Shown here piece after piece: positions 18,147 to 27,679 of a stretch of DNA of 64,000 bases. This DNA is from an uncultured Oscillospiraceae bacterium (lineage in GTDB: Bacteria > Bacillota > Clostridia > Oscillospirales > Oscillospiraceae): NCBI GenBank assembly GCA_910584395.1, contig CAJUAS010000003.1, positions 1-64,000 on the forward strand, given 5' to 3'. The notes below the pieces were generated by a model. It made no database searches, was not told where the DNA came from, and worked only from the letters and a program-made list of their open reading frames with translations. Positions within the stretch are counted from its first letter, which is position 1, and each line of letters starts with the position of its first letter. The position numbers and the translations under genes were made by a program.

Positions 18147-18263
18147 GCTGGACTTCGGTGGAAAGACGCTGAATTATCTGGCGGAGGTCAGTGGCCGGCT
18201 GTGCTATCACGACGGGAAATACACACTTTGTTCCCTGCGGGCGGAAGCTTATTAAATAAACTG

Positions 18264-18292
18264 TTGCAATTTGCGGCATAAGAGGATAAAAT
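18264..18292 (+). promoter_or_regulatory. SigA-type promoter of glnS
   Basis: TTGCAA (18264-18269), 17-base spacer, TAAAAT (18287-18292). The -10 lies inside the left arm of a long inverted repeat. Confidence 0.6.
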
Positions 18293-18328
18293 ATACAAGT
18301 TACCAAGTTGGTAGCTTGTATATTTTTT
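18288..18328 (+). promoter_or_regulatory. Inverted repeat / terminator hairpin over the glnS promoter
   Basis: Stem of up to 17 pairs (18288-18304 with 18310-18326; one GU pair), loop AAGTT, continuing into a T run to 18328. As RNA it would be an intrinsic terminator for readthrough from upstream. As DNA it is an operator-like palindrome (core TATACAAG and CTTGTATA) over the -10 and start region. Confidence 0.6.
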
Positions 18329-18346
18329 CGCAAGGAGTTGAGGACG

Positions 18347-20032
18347 ATGGCGGAAGAGCTGAACGCCGGGATGGCCCAGAATTTCATCCACGACTTTATT
18401 GACGAGGACATCGCCCCCGGAGGGCAGTACGCTGGCAAGCAGGTTCACACCCGTTTTCCGCCTGAGCCCAACGGATATCTGCACATTGGTCATGCCAAGG
18501 CCATCTTTGTGGACTTTGGCACGGCGGAGAAGTACGGCGGGGTCTGTAACCTTCGCATGGACGACACCAACCCCACCAAGGAGGACGAGGAGTTCGTAGA
18601 CGCCATTCAGGAGGACATTCACTGGCTTGGCTACGACTGGGGCGACCGTTTCTTCTACGCCTCGGACTACTTTGAGCAGATGTACGAGTATGCGGTGGAG
18701 CTGATCCGCAAGGGCCTTGCTTACGTCTGTGAGCTGACCCCGGAGGAATTCAAGGAGTACCGGGGGGATGTGAACACCCCTGCCCGTTCCCCTTGGCGGG
18801 ACCGGCCCATTGAGGAATCCCTTGACCTTTTTGCCCGGATGCGGGCAGGGGAGTTCCCCAACGGGAAGTACACCCTGCGGGCCAAGATCGACTTGGCCAG
18901 CGGCAACTTCAATATGCGCGACCCGGTCATTTACCGCATTAACCATATGCGCCATCACAACACCGGGGACAAGTGGTGCATCTACCCCATGTACGATTTT
19001 GCCCACCCCATTGAGGACGCACTGGAGGGCATCACCCATTCTCTTTGTACGCTGGAGTTCGAGGATCACCGTCCCCTCTACGACTGGGTGGCGGAGAACG
19101 TGTCCATTCCCTATCACAAACCCCGCCAGATCGAGTTTGCCCGTCTGGGCATCAACTACACGGTGATGTCCAAGCGCAAGCTGCGCCAGTTGGTGGAGGA
19201 GGGCCGGGTGTCCGGCTGGGACGATCCCAGAATGCCCACCATCTGCGGCCTGCGGCGGCGGGGATATACCCCGGCGGCGATCCGGGCGTTTTCCGAGCGC
19301 AACGGTGTTTCCAAGGCGGCGTCCACGGTAGAATTCGGCTTTCTGGAGCATTGCCTCCGGGAGGATCTGAATGAAAACGCCCGTCGGGTGATGGCTGTTC
19401 TGCGCCCGGTGAAGCTGGTCATCACCAACTATCCCGCAGGCCAGAGCGAGACCTTCCAGATCGAGAACAACCCCAACCGCCCGGAGGAAGGGACGAGAGA
19501 GGTGTCTTTCTCCCGGGAACTCTGGGTGGAGGCGGAGGATTTTCTGCCTGAGCCCGTGCCCAAATATAAGCGGCTCTATCCCGACGGGCCGGAGTGCCGC
19601 CTGAAGGGCGCTTATGTGATCAAATGCGTGGGCTATGAGACTGATGAGAATGGCAATGTGACCGAGATCGCTGCGGAGTACGACCCCGATTCCAAGGGAG
19701 GCGATCCCGCCGACGGACGGAAAATCAAAGGGGCGACCCTCCACTGGGTGGATGCCGCCACTGCGCTGGATGCGGAGGTGCGGCTCTATGACAACCTGTT
19801 TTCCGACCCAGAGCCGGACGCGGGAGACAAAGATTTTCTGGACTGCCTGAATCCCAACTCTCTTGAGGTACTCACCGGGTGCAAGGTGGAAGCCGGTCTG
19901 GCACAGGCTGCGGTCACCGACCGGTTCCAGTTTATGCGGCAGGGGTATTTCTGCTTGGACAGCCGGGATTCCAAGCCCGGCGCACTGGTGTTTAACCGGG
20001 CGGTGAGCTTGAAGGACAGCTTCAAGGTGTAA
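18347..20032 (+). CDS. glnS: Glutaminyl-tRNA synthetase
   Basis: Class I aminoacyl-tRNA synthetase charging tRNA-Gln. 561 residues from the ATG at 18347, which follows AAGGAG by nine bases. HIGH is at residues 46-49 ([13 protein letters not shown]), and the second signature is VMSKRK in place of KMSKS, normal for GlnRS. The GlnRS catalytic core ([13 protein letters not shown]) is followed by the C-terminal anticodon-binding barrels ([19 protein letters not shown]). Ends without a clear terminator before the aldolase gene. Confidence 0.93.
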   Translation: MAEELNAGMAQNFIHDFIDEDIAPGGQYAGKQVHTRFPPEPNGYLHIGHAKAIFVDFGTAEKYGGVCNLRMDDTNPTKEDEEFVDAIQEDIHWLGYDWGDRFFYASDYFEQMYEYAVELIRKGLAYVCELTPEEFKEYRGDVNTPARSPWRDRPIEESLDLFARMRAGEFPNGKYTLRAKIDLASGNFNMRDPVIYRINHMRHHNTGDKWCIYPMYDFAHPIEDALEGITHSLCTLEFEDHRPLYDWVAENVSIPYHKPRQIEFARLGINYTVMSKRKLRQLVEEGRVSGWDDPRMPTICGLRRRGYTPAAIRAFSERNGVSKAASTVEFGFLEHCLREDLNENARRVMAVLRPVKLVITNYPAGQSETFQIENNPNRPEEGTREVSFSRELWVEAEDFLPEPVPKYKRLYPDGPECRLKGAYVIKCVGYETDENGNVTEIAAEYDPDSKGGDPADGRKIKGATLHWVDAATALDAEVRLYDNLFSDPEPDAGDKDFLDCLNPNSLEVLTGCKVEAGLAQAAVTDRFQFMRQGYFCLDSRDSKPGALVFNRAVSLKDSFKV

Positions 20033-20116
20033 AGGGAAAAGACTTTTTGTATATTTCTTGAGCAAAAAGTCAAAATATCTCGAATTATCAATGTCAGTAA
20101 AGGGGAAAGCCTTGCT

Positions 20117-21148
20117 ATGTTTCAATTCCGCAACGATTACTCTGTGGGGGCACATCCAAGGGTTTTAGAAGCGGTTGCCGCCACCAATTTAGAGGGTAAC
20201 ATCGGCTATGGGGCGGATGGGTACTGCGAGAAGTGCGCGGCGCTGATCCGAACCCTGTGTCAAGCGCCAGAGGCAAGAGTGGAGTTCCTCATCGGAGGTA
20301 CGCAGACCAATTTTACCGCCATCGCCGCTTTTTTACGGCCGTGGGAGGGGGTCATCTGCGCCCAAAGCGGACACATCAACGGCCATGAGGGCGGCGCAGT
20401 GGAGGCCACAGGACACAAACTGTTCCAGGTGCCCGCCGGGCCGGACGGCAAGGTGACGGTGGAGGCCATGACGCCGGTGATGGAGGCTTGTCAGGACATC
20501 CACATGGCCAAGGCGGGGCTGGTGTATATTTCCAACGCCACTGAGACCGGCGGGGTATATACGCTGGCGGAGCTAAAAGCTTTGAGCAAGTACTGCAAAG
20601 CCAACGGCTTGCTGCTGTTTTTGGACGGCGCGCGTCTGGGCGCGGCTCTGACTGCGGAGGGGAATGATGTGACCCTGCCCGACTTGGCGCGGCTGTGCGA
20701 TGCGTTTTATATCGGCGGAACGAAGAACGGCGCGCTGATGGGGGAGGCGTTGGTGATCGTGAATCCCGCGCTCCAGCCGGAGTTTTTCCGCCTGAAAAAG
20801 CAGCAGGGCGCGGTGCTTGCCAAGGGCTGGCTGCTGGGTGTACAATTTCAGACCCTTTTGGAAAAGGGCCTTTATTGGGAGCTTGCTAAGCAGGCAAACG
20901 CAGTGGCGGCGCGGCTTCAAAAGGGCCTGATGGACAAGGGCTATGCCATGGCAAATGCGACCTCTACCAATCAGATCTTTCCCATTGTCCCGGCGAAGCT
21001 GCTGACAGAGCTGGATCAGATCTGTACTTATGAGGTTTGGAGCAAAAACCCGGACGGCACTGTGACAGTGCGGTTCGTGACTTCCTTTGCCAGCACCATG
21101 GCGGACGCGGAAGGCTTGCTGGCGGCGCTGCCGGATCTGCGGGGCTGA
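20117..21148 (+). CDS. Low-specificity threonine aldolase family protein
   Basis: PLP-dependent beta-eliminating lyase / threonine aldolase fold, 343 residues. The PLP lysine is K203 in YIGGTKNGALMG, with FLDGARLGAAL upstream carrying the PLP aspartate. Family enzymes cleave threonine or allo-threonine to glycine and acetaldehyde; exact stereospecificity cannot be read. AAAGGGG precedes the ATG. It converges on dinB with a shared hairpin between them. Confidence 0.85.
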   Translation: MFQFRNDYSVGAHPRVLEAVAATNLEGNIGYGADGYCEKCAALIRTLCQAPEARVEFLIGGTQTNFTAIAAFLRPWEGVICAQSGHINGHEGGAVEATGHKLFQVPAGPDGKVTVEAMTPVMEACQDIHMAKAGLVYISNATETGGVYTLAELKALSKYCKANGLLLFLDGARLGAALTAEGNDVTLPDLARLCDAFYIGGTKNGALMGEALVIVNPALQPEFFRLKKQQGAVLAKGWLLGVQFQTLLEKGLYWELAKQANAVAARLQKGLMDKGYAMANATSTNQIFPIVPAKLLTELDQICTYEVWSKNPDGTVTVRFVTSFASTMADAEGLLAALPDLRG

Positions 21149-21151
21149 CAA

Positions 21152-21179
21152 AAAGCGAGAGCCTTGCGGCCCTCGCTTT
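21152..21179. terminator. Hairpin between threonine aldolase and dinB
   Basis: AAAGCGAG (21152-21159) pairs with CTCGCTTT (21172-21179), with an inner GCC/GGC. Flanking A and T runs are short, so it is a moderate bidirectional terminator. Confidence 0.55.
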
Positions 21180-21193
21180 GTCTTGGAGTTTGG

Positions 21194-22417
21194 TTATCCT
21201 TCTTCCTCATCCGTGCGGTGCAAAAGCTGTGCCCCGGCGGAGAAACGGATGGCATTTTTGCCGTATTTGGCGCGGATAGTATCCATGGCGGTTTCCAACT
21301 GTGTCTGCTTGGTGCGGACAAGGGGAGCTTCGTCTTGGGAGAAGAGGCTGACCTGCTCGAACGCGTCGGCTTGATCCTGCAGGCTTTGGGCGGTAACAGT
21401 GAGCGCGCGCACGGGCGCGCCGGGTTTCCAGCAGTCCTCAAGAATATCCAATGCTTTGGCAAACAGTTCCCGGGAGAAACGGCTGGGAGCGGCGAGAGAC
21501 CGCTGGCGGCAGATATCTTTGAAGTTCGGATCGCGAAGGGTGATTTGGAGCGTGCGGCAGACCATGGCATTTTTCCGCAATTCCATCGCCACATTATCAC
21601 AAAGGATGGAAATGCCTGCTTTGATCTCTTCCCAAGTGGTCAGGTTGTGAGCGAAGGTCGTGCCGCTGCCGACGGATTTAGGGGCGGCATCCGTTCCGAA
21701 CAGGGCCACCGGGTCGCGATCCAGACCGTTGGCATATTCATAGAGCTGACGGCCTTGTTTTCCCAACAGTGCCTCCAGAGAATTGGGATCGAACCGGGCC
21801 AGATCGCCGATCGTTTTGACACCGTAGGGTTCTAAGGTGCGCTGAGTGGCCTTGCCCACAAAGAGAAGCGCACCCACCGGAAGAGGCCAAACGATGGAGG
21901 AAACGTCGGCAGGGGAGATCACAGTAGTGGCGTCGGGTTTTTTGTAGTCGCTGCCTAACTTGGCAAAGACCTTGTTGTAGGAGACCCCCACTGAGATGGA
22001 CAGGTCAAACTCCTTCCGCAACCGGCGGCGAAGAGTATCGGCCAATTCCTTGCCCGTACACCCCAAAGCGGGGAGCTGGGCTGTGACATCCAGCCAGCTT
22101 TCATCCACGCCGAAGGGTTCCACCCGGTCGGTATATTCCAGATAGAGCGCGTTGATGGCGCGGGAAATGTCCCGGTATCGCCGGTGGTGTGGGGTGAGGA
22201 AAAGCAGATCGGGGCATTTTTTGCGCGCCTGCCAAACCGTTTCCGCGGTCTGGATGCCAAAGGCCTTGGCGGCTTCGTTCTTGGCCAAAATGATGCCGTG
22301 ACGGCTGGTGGGATCGCCGCAGACCGCCACGGGAAGACTTTTGAGTTCCGGGTGTTCCCGCAGCTCCACGGAGGCAAAAAAACAGTTGAGGTCACAGTGT
22401 AGGATCGTCCGTTCCAT
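21194..22417 (-). CDS. dinB: Y-family DNA polymerase IV
   Basis: Translesion polymerase, 407 residues from the ATG at 22417 (GGGGAGG upstream; the longer frame has no ribosome site). The N-terminus HCDLNCFFASVE carries the first catalytic aspartate. FGVDESWLDVT carries the catalytic Asp-Glu pair (family form is SIDEAYLD). The helix-hairpin-helix region reads VKTIGDLARFDPNSLEALLGKQG. The little-finger domain follows (GSGTTFAHNLTT). Monocistronic with its own promoter. Confidence 0.9.
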   Translation of the reverse strand: MERTILHCDLNCFFASVELREHPELKSLPVAVCGDPTSRHGIILAKNEAAKAFGIQTAETVWQARKKCPDLLFLTPHHRRYRDISRAINALYLEYTDRVEPFGVDESWLDVTAQLPALGCTGKELADTLRRRLRKEFDLSISVGVSYNKVFAKLGSDYKKPDATTVISPADVSSIVWPLPVGALLFVGKATQRTLEPYGVKTIGDLARFDPNSLEALLGKQGRQLYEYANGLDRDPVALFGTDAAPKSVGSGTTFAHNLTTWEEIKAGISILCDNVAMELRKNAMVCRTLQITLRDPNFKDICRQRSLAAPSRFSRELFAKALDILEDCWKPGAPVRALTVTAQSLQDQADAFEQVSLFSQDEAPLVRTKQTQLETAMDTIRAKYGKNAIRFSAGAQLLHRTDEEEG

Positions 22418-22445
22418 GTGCTCAGCCTCCCCGTGGTTTTTTGTC

Positions 22446-22474
22446 AGTATAACACAGGTTGAAGCAAAAGTCAA
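22446..22474 (-). promoter_or_regulatory. SigA-type promoter of dinB
   Basis: On the minus strand: TTGACT, 17-base spacer, TATACT, about 30 bases before the start codon. I see no LexA-type box (GAAC-N4-GTTC) over it. Confidence 0.65.
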
Positions 22475-22557
22475 ACGAATGTTCTACTTAAAGTGCAAAA
22501 ATTTTTCTCGTGACAGATTGGGATCGCGCATAAGATGGAAACGAAGGAGGGGATGAG

Positions 22558-23373
22558 ATGGACAGACGGGCCATTGGCGTATTTGACTCGGGCATGGGAG
22601 GCTTGACCACTGTGCGGGAGCTGGAACGGCGTCTTCCGGGAGAGGACATCGTCTACTTTGGTGATACGGGGCGGGTGCCTTACGGCGGTCGTTCGCCGGA
22701 GACCATTCTGCGCTACGCCCGGCAGGACGTGGCGTTTTTGCGTACCTTTGATTTGAAAGCCATCGTGATCGCCTGCGGTACGGTGTCCACCATTGCGCTG
22801 GAGCGGTTGGCGCAGGAGTGCCCCATGCCGGTGATCGGCGTGGTAGAGCCGGCGGCCCGTGCGGCGGCGCAGGTCACGAAAAGCGGTAAGGTAGGGTTGA
22901 TCGGCACAAAGGCCACCATTGCCAGCGGGGCTTATGAGCGGATCTTAAAGGCGCTTCGGCCGGACACGGAGGTGGTGGCCCGCGCCTGCCCGCTGTTTGT
23001 CCCGCTGGTGGAAAACGGACGCTTTCGCAAGGGCGATCCGCTGGTGGAGCTGGTGGTTTCAGAATATTTAGAGCCGTTCAAAACCGCCGGTGTGGACACG
23101 ATGATCTTAGGCTGCACCCACTATCCGCTGCTGAGCGATGCGATCGGGCAGTACATGGGAGCAGATGTAAGGCTGATCAGCTCCGGGGCGGCCTGCGTGG
23201 AAACGGTGGCGCAGGTGTTGGAGGAAAAGGGCCTGAATACAGATCACACCGGGATCGGCTCGCGGCGGTATTTTGCCAGCGACAGCCCCGAGAGCTTTGA
23301 GGAGCTGGCCTCCATCTTTCTGGGAGAGGACATCCATCACCAAGCGGTGCAGATCGCCATTGAAACCTACTAA
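22558..23373 (+). CDS. murI: Glutamate racemase
   Basis: Makes D-glutamate for peptidoglycan. 271 residues. FDSGMGGLT and the two catalytic cysteines are visible: C73 in IACGTVST and C186 in LGCTHYPLL. The first motif is usually ACNT; here Asn is Gly, a substitution at a position that normally supports the cysteine. GGAGGGG precedes the ATG. The order murI, DUF1934, argS is shared by other clostridia. Confidence 0.92.
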   Translation: MDRRAIGVFDSGMGGLTTVRELERRLPGEDIVYFGDTGRVPYGGRSPETILRYARQDVAFLRTFDLKAIVIACGTVSTIALERLAQECPMPVIGVVEPAARAAAQVTKSGKVGLIGTKATIASGAYERILKALRPDTEVVARACPLFVPLVENGRFRKGDPLVELVVSEYLEPFKTAGVDTMILGCTHYPLLSDAIGQYMGADVRLISSGAACVETVAQVLEEKGLNTDHTGIGSRRYFASDSPESFEELASIFLGEDIHHQAVQIAIETY

Positions 23374-23390
23374 AAGTTGCCGCTTTCCCC

Positions 23391-23419
23391 TTTACATTTG
23401 GCCCGCCACACGCTATAAT
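23391..23419 (+). promoter_or_regulatory. SigA-type promoter of the DUF1934-argS pair
   Basis: TTTACA (23391-23396), 17-base spacer, perfect TATAAT (23414-23419), 40 bases before the ATG. Confidence 0.7.
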
Positions 23420-23458
23420 CCCTTCATATGCGTTTGAAAGGACAAGAGGTATCAGGCA

Positions 23459-23896
23459 ATGGAAAAAGACGTGATCATTTCCATCAAGGGTCAGCAGAAG
23501 GGCGAAGGTGCAGACGAGGAACCCATTGAACTGGTGACGGCCGGGAAGCTGGAGACGATGGACGATGAATGCTACACGCTCTCCTATCAGGAGAGCGAGG
23601 TCACTGGCTTTGCCGGAACGCTGACCACCATTCAGGTTGAGCCGAGCCGTGTGATGCTGCAGCGGGTGGGGACGGTAAACTCCCAGATGGTATTTGAAGA
23701 GGGCCGGCGGCATCTTTCCATGTATGACACACCCTACGGGGCGCTGTCGGTAGGCATCCATACCCGAAGGATGCGGTCGACCCTGAATGATGACGGGGGC
23801 GAGGTGGAAGTCCACTATGCCATTGAGATCGAACACGGAGCGGTGGGACAGAGCGTATTCCACATTAACGTCCGTCAGGCGGCGTCGCCGCAGTAA
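23459..23896 (+). CDS. DUF1934 family beta-barrel protein (YwiB-like)
   Basis: 145 residues predicted as one beta-barrel domain of the DUF1934/calycin-like group. Visible family features are ITIKGxQ-like start (IISIKGQQ), TLSYQESEVTGFAGTLTT and ALSVGIHTRRM. Biochemical role unknown. It sits directly upstream of argS as in Bacillus (ywiB-argS) and shares a promoter with it. Confidence 0.8.
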   Translation: MEKDVIISIKGQQKGEGADEEPIELVTAGKLETMDDECYTLSYQESEVTGFAGTLTTIQVEPSRVMLQRVGTVNSQMVFEEGRRHLSMYDTPYGALSVGIHTRRMRSTLNDDGGEVEVHYAIEIEHGAVGQSVFHINVRQAASPQ

Positions 23897-23938
23897 AGGG
23901 ACGTACCAAAGAGTAACGCCGAAAGAGGAGAGAACGCT

Positions 23939-25687
23939 ATGAACATGATGGAAGAAGCCCGCAAGCAGGTGTCTGTGCTGACGCAGGCGGCCTATGGGAG
24001 GGCGGTGGAGCTGGGGAAGCTGCCGGCTGGCGCGCAGGTGGAGGCAAAGGTGGAAGTCCCGAAGGACGTGAAAAACGGGGACTGGTCTACCTCCTTTGCG
24101 CTGGCGGCCGCCAAGCCCTTGGGGCAGAATCCCCGTCAGGTGGCCCAGACCCTCGTGGACACGCTGGATCTGACGGACAGCTATTTCTCCAAGGTGGAGG
24201 TGGCCGGGCCGGGATTTTTGAACTTTACTTTGGGTGACAAGTGGTTCGGCGAGGTGCTCTCCGCCATTGAACGTGAGGACGCTGCTTACGGACAGAGCGA
24301 CGAAGGTAAGGGGCAGAAGGTGATGGTGGAGTTTGTCTCCGCCAATCCCACCGGCCCGATGCACATGGGCAACGCCCGGGGCGGCGTGCTGGGCGATGCC
24401 ATCGCCGCCATTTTGGAGCGGTTGGGCTATGACGTGTGGCGGGAGTTCTATGTCAACGACGCAGGCAACCAGATCCATAAGTTTGCTGTGTCCATCGACG
24501 CTCGGTATCACCAACTGATCTTGGGGGAGGACGCGGTAGAGTTCCCAGAGGACGGCTACAAGGGCGAGGACATTGTGGAGCTGGCCAAGGGCTTCCGTGG
24601 GGAATATGGCGACGGCTGGCTGGACAAGCCGGAAGAGGAGCGGCAAGAGGCTCTGGCTGCTTATGGCCTGAAGGTGAACCTTCCCAAGATGAAGGAGGAT
24701 CTGGGCCGTTATCATATTGCGTACGACGAGTGGTTCTTGGAATCCACCCTTCACGCCTCCGGCGCAGTGGCGCAGACGGTGAAGGAACTGGAGGACAAGG
24801 GCTGGACGTATGAAAAGGACGGCGCGCTGTGGCTCAATACCACCGCTTTGCTGAAGGAGAAGTATCTGCGGGAGGGCAAGAGTCAAGAGCAGGTGGACAA
24901 GCTGGATTTAAAGGACGACGTGCTTCGCCGGGCCAACGGGTTTTACACCTATTTTGCCGCAGATATCGCCTACCACAAGAACAAGCTGCTGGATCGTGGA
25001 TTTGACACCGCCATCAATGTGTGGGGTGCGGATCACCACGGCCATGTGGCGCGGCTTCAGGCGGCGCTGGACGGTTTGGGGCTGGACGGCTCTCACCGCT
25101 TGGTCATCGTGCTGATGCAGCTGGTCAATCTCCTTCAGGACGGCAAGCCGGTGCGGATGTCCAAGCGTTCGGGGAAGGCCATTGCGTTGCACGATCTGCT
25201 GGACGAGGTGAACGTAGACGCCGCCCGCTTTTTCTTCAACAATACCAAACCGACCAGTCCGCTGGACTTTGACTTGGGACTGGCAGTGCGTCAGGACAGC
25301 GAGAACCCGGTCTATTATGTCCAATATGCCCACGCCCGTATTTGCTCCCTCATGGCCAAAATGGCCGCTGAGGAAGGACTTACGATCCCGGCGGCGGCAC
25401 AGGTAGACCCCTCCAAGCTCCAGAGCGCGGAGGAGGTCGCCCTGATCAAGACGCTGGCGCGCTTCCCGGATGAGATCCGTGTGGCGGCCCGGAACTACGA
25501 TCCCTCCCAGCTCAACCACTACCTGATCGCGCTGGCGGGTGACTTCCACCGCTTCTACAATGCCCAGCGCATCAAGGGAGAGGCGGAAGATGTGGCTTTG
25601 GCGCGGCTCAAGCTGGCCGACGCCACTCGCAGCGTCATTGCCAACGGCATGAGTCTTCTGGGGGTCGCCGCACCGGAGAAAATGTGA
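23939..25687 (+). CDS. argS: Arginyl-tRNA synthetase
   Basis: Class I synthetase charging tRNA-Arg, 582 residues. SANPTGPMHMGNARGG gives the HIGH-type motif (HMGN at 142-145). MSKRSGKAI is the KMSKS region. The C-terminal DALR anticodon-binding domain runs from VQYAHARICSL to SLLGVAAPEKM, with the conserved ending. GAGGAGAG precedes the ATG at 23939. Confidence 0.94.
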   Translation: MNMMEEARKQVSVLTQAAYGRAVELGKLPAGAQVEAKVEVPKDVKNGDWSTSFALAAAKPLGQNPRQVAQTLVDTLDLTDSYFSKVEVAGPGFLNFTLGDKWFGEVLSAIEREDAAYGQSDEGKGQKVMVEFVSANPTGPMHMGNARGGVLGDAIAAILERLGYDVWREFYVNDAGNQIHKFAVSIDARYHQLILGEDAVEFPEDGYKGEDIVELAKGFRGEYGDGWLDKPEEERQEALAAYGLKVNLPKMKEDLGRYHIAYDEWFLESTLHASGAVAQTVKELEDKGWTYEKDGALWLNTTALLKEKYLREGKSQEQVDKLDLKDDVLRRANGFYTYFAADIAYHKNKLLDRGFDTAINVWGADHHGHVARLQAALDGLGLDGSHRLVIVLMQLVNLLQDGKPVRMSKRSGKAIALHDLLDEVNVDAARFFFNNTKPTSPLDFDLGLAVRQDSENPVYYVQYAHARICSLMAKMAAEEGLTIPAAAQVDPSKLQSAEEVALIKTLARFPDEIRVAARNYDPSQLNHYLIALAGDFHRFYNAQRIKGEAEDVALARLKLADATRSVIANGMSLLGVAAPEKM

Positions 25688-25736
25688 TGGCAGAGCAGGG
25701 AATTTGCACACGCGGAACACTTTGGGAGGTTTTACG

Positions 25737-26058
25737 ATGATCCCGCAATGGAAAATCTACCCTCGTTCTCAGGGGCATAGTACGGTCTATCTGAAAAATG
25801 TGGTGACCGACCCATCTATTGAGGTGGGGGAGTATACCATTTACGATGATTTTGTCCACGATCCGAGAGATTTTCAACGAAACAACGTATACGATTGTCG
25901 GCGGAGTACCCGCTAAGCCGATTCGCAAGCGGTTTGACGACGAAACGATCAAACGGCTGCTTGCCCTCAAGTGGTGGGATTGGCCGGCGGAGAAGATACA
26001 CCGGCATTTGGAGGATATTCGGTCAGGAAATTTAGAAAAGCTGATAACAGATGGGTGA
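25737..26058 (+). pseudogene. CatB-type hexapeptide acetyltransferase, internally deleted
   Basis: The left reading frame starts at ATG 25737 (MIPQWKIYPRSQG) and encodes the start of a xenobiotic/chloramphenicol acetyltransferase of the left-handed beta-helix family up to DFVHDPRDFQRNNV. The right frame, shifted, encodes the family's C-terminus from YTIVGGVPAKPIRKRF to 26058. The roughly 110-120 residue middle, which contains the hexapeptide repeats and the catalytic histidine, is missing. The junction is near 25885-25895. The gene cannot make a working enzyme. GC is lower than in neighbouring genes. Confidence 0.85.
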
Positions 26059-26063
26059 AAAAG

Positions 26064-26095
26064 CGGCGCGGGAGGTTATCCCGCGCCGTTTTTTT
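26064..26095. terminator. Bidirectional terminator, CatB remnant / sigE
   Basis: 10-bp GC-rich stem (26064-26073 with 26079-26088), loop GGTTA, seven T on the right and an A run on the left. Confidence 0.9.
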
Positions 26096-26837
26096 AGGCC
26101 AATTTGAGGATTTCCCGCTTGAGCCGGGCGATAATGCGCTTTTCCAGCCGGGAGATATAGGACTGGGAGATGCCCAGCAGATCGGCCACTTCCTTCTGGG
26201 TGCGCTCCCGCTTGCCGTCCAGACCGAAGCGGAGGGTGATGATGGTCTGCTCCCGCGGGGACAGTTTTTTGAGGGCGGCGGAGAGAAGCTGACGGTCTAC
26301 GTCGTCCTCTAAGGGCTTCATCACCATATCTCCGTCTGTGCCAAGAATGTCCTCAATGCGCAGTTCGTTGCCGTCGTAGTCGGTGTTCAAGGGCTCATCA
26401 AAGGAAATTTCACTTTTCAGGGAGGAGATTTTCCGCAAGTGCATTAAAATCTCATTTTCAATACACCGGCTGGCATAAGTGGCCAGCTTGATGTTTTTGT
26501 CGGGGCGGAACGTGCCCACAGCCTTGATGAGACCAATCGTGCCGATGGAGATCAGATCCTCAATACCCACGCCGGTGTTTTCAAAACGGCGAGCAATGTA
26601 GACGACCAAGCGCAGATTGTGTTCGATCAGTGCGCTTTGAACCGCTTCCTCATCCAAACGAGCCAGTAATTTGGCTTCTTCTTCTCGGGAAAAGGGGGCG
26701 GGGAGGGTGTCGCTGCCGCCGATATACATGATCTTATCGGTGGGAAGAAGCCCCAAGCGGCGCAAAAAGTCATTCAATCTTTGCCGCAAGGAGCGTTTTG
26801 CAGTTTTAGGGGGGAGAGAACGGATCGCTTGTTTCAT
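26094..26837 (-). CDS. sigE: Sporulation sigma factor SigE (pro-form)
   Basis: Mother-cell sigma factor. 247 residues from the ATG at 26837 (AAAGGAG upstream); a longer frame would run into spoIIGA. A basic, amphipathic pro-sequence of about 35-40 residues precedes [16 protein letters not shown], which matches the cleavage region of pro-SigE. Region 2 has [14 protein letters not shown]. Region 4 has the helix-turn-helix [20 protein letters not shown]. Thirteen bases after spoIIGA, its processing protease. Genes here such as spoIIIA are expected targets. Confidence 0.92.
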   Translation of the reverse strand: MKQAIRSLPPKTAKRSLRQRLNDFLRRLGLLPTDKIMYIGGSDTLPAPFSREEEAKLLARLDEEAVQSALIEHNLRLVVYIARRFENTGVGIEDLISIGTIGLIKAVGTFRPDKNIKLATYASRCIENEILMHLRKISSLKSEISFDEPLNTDYDGNELRIEDILGTDGDMVMKPLEDDVDRQLLSAALKKLSPREQTIITLRFGLDGKRERTQKEVADLLGISQSYISRLEKRIIARLKREILKLA

Positions 26838-26850
26838 GGCAGTTTCTCCT

Positions 26851-27651
26851 TTATTCTTCAAAGAGCAGGGCTTGATAGCTTCCGGTGTCGCTGACGGGGG
26901 TGGGGGATAGGGCAATGAGTCGGTTGGGGAAGGGTTTGCCGTCCACCTCCAAAGCATCGGCGCGGACAGCCAGCAGCAGGCCGTTGTCTATCCCGACGGA
27001 GCGGTAGGGGAGCAGACGGAACGCGGCGGGATCGGGAAGAGACTGAAAACACTGCGCCGGGTGGCGGTAGTCGGCTTCGGGAGGGAGAAGTGGGGCAAGA
27101 CAGTCCCCCTCCACCACGGGGACACCGCGCCCTGTCATGGGGTCGGTGAGGGTATTGCCGTTGTCCAGCAGAGCAGTCAGGGTGGTGGAGCGCGATCCCA
27201 ACCGAACCGTGATCTGCCTCAGCTCGGCAAGGCTGTGGCGGGCCAGCTTGCGTCCGCCCAGAGACAGCACGCCATAAGCGGCGGCGGAAAAGAGAAGAAG
27301 GGTGGGGACGCTCAAAGTTAGCGGCCTTCCCAGCATCAGTTCAAGGGCGTACAGCGCGCCTCCAAACGCCGCGGAAAGGGCAAGGAAGATTAGCACGCAG
27401 CGCAGGAGACGGCGGCAATGACCGTAAGCGAGCAGAACCAAGAGAACGGCAACAGCCAGTTTGAGAACAGGGTGGGGCAAGACAGGAAGCCTGACCACCG
27501 CGCAGAGTACGGAGTAGCCTGCGCCCAGCGCGGCGGCCAGCGCAATCCGCCGGCGGCGCAGGGGAGAGCCAGTGACCTTGCCTGTCAGCAAGAGCAGCAG
27601 GTAGTCGATGACAAAGTCCAAAAGGAAAAGAGAGTCTATGTAGATGACCAT
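26851..27651 (-). CDS. spoIIGA: Sigma-E processing aspartic peptidase
   Basis: 266 residues. Five hydrophobic segments fill residues 1-145. The cytoplasmic protease half follows, with [14 protein letters not shown], the D(T/S)GN-type aspartic peptidase motif (here DNGN). Cleaves the pro-sequence from SigE after a signal from the forespore. GGAGGC precedes the ATG. Located just upstream of sigE, as in Bacillus spoIIG. Confidence 0.9.
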   Translation of the reverse strand: MVIYIDSLFLLDFVIDYLLLLLTGKVTGSPLRRRRIALAAALGAGYSVLCAVVRLPVLPHPVLKLAVAVLLVLLAYGHCRRLLRCVLIFLALSAAFGGALYALELMLGRPLTLSVPTLLLFSAAAYGVLSLGGRKLARHSLAELRQITVRLGSRSTTLTALLDNGNTLTDPMTGRGVPVVEGDCLAPLLPPEADYRHPAQCFQSLPDPAAFRLLPYRSVGIDNGLLLAVRADALEVDGKPFPNRLIALSPTPVSDTGSYQALLFEE

Positions 27652-27679
27652 GGATGCCTCCTTTCCCGGTCAGGCTTTC

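Noticed and set aside
18188..20155. 655-codon minus-strand open frame opposite glnS
   Set aside because: Antisense of a clearly conserved synthetase; GC-rich codons leave few stops on the other strand.
23374..23938. Possible T-box leader for argS (also looked for at glnS)
   Set aside because: No T-box sequence of the AGGGTGGnACCGCG type and no specifier-stem arrangement.
23177..24886. 569-codon minus-strand open frame across murI-argS
   Set aside because: It spans three conserved genes and their spacers on the other strand; no coding signal of its own.
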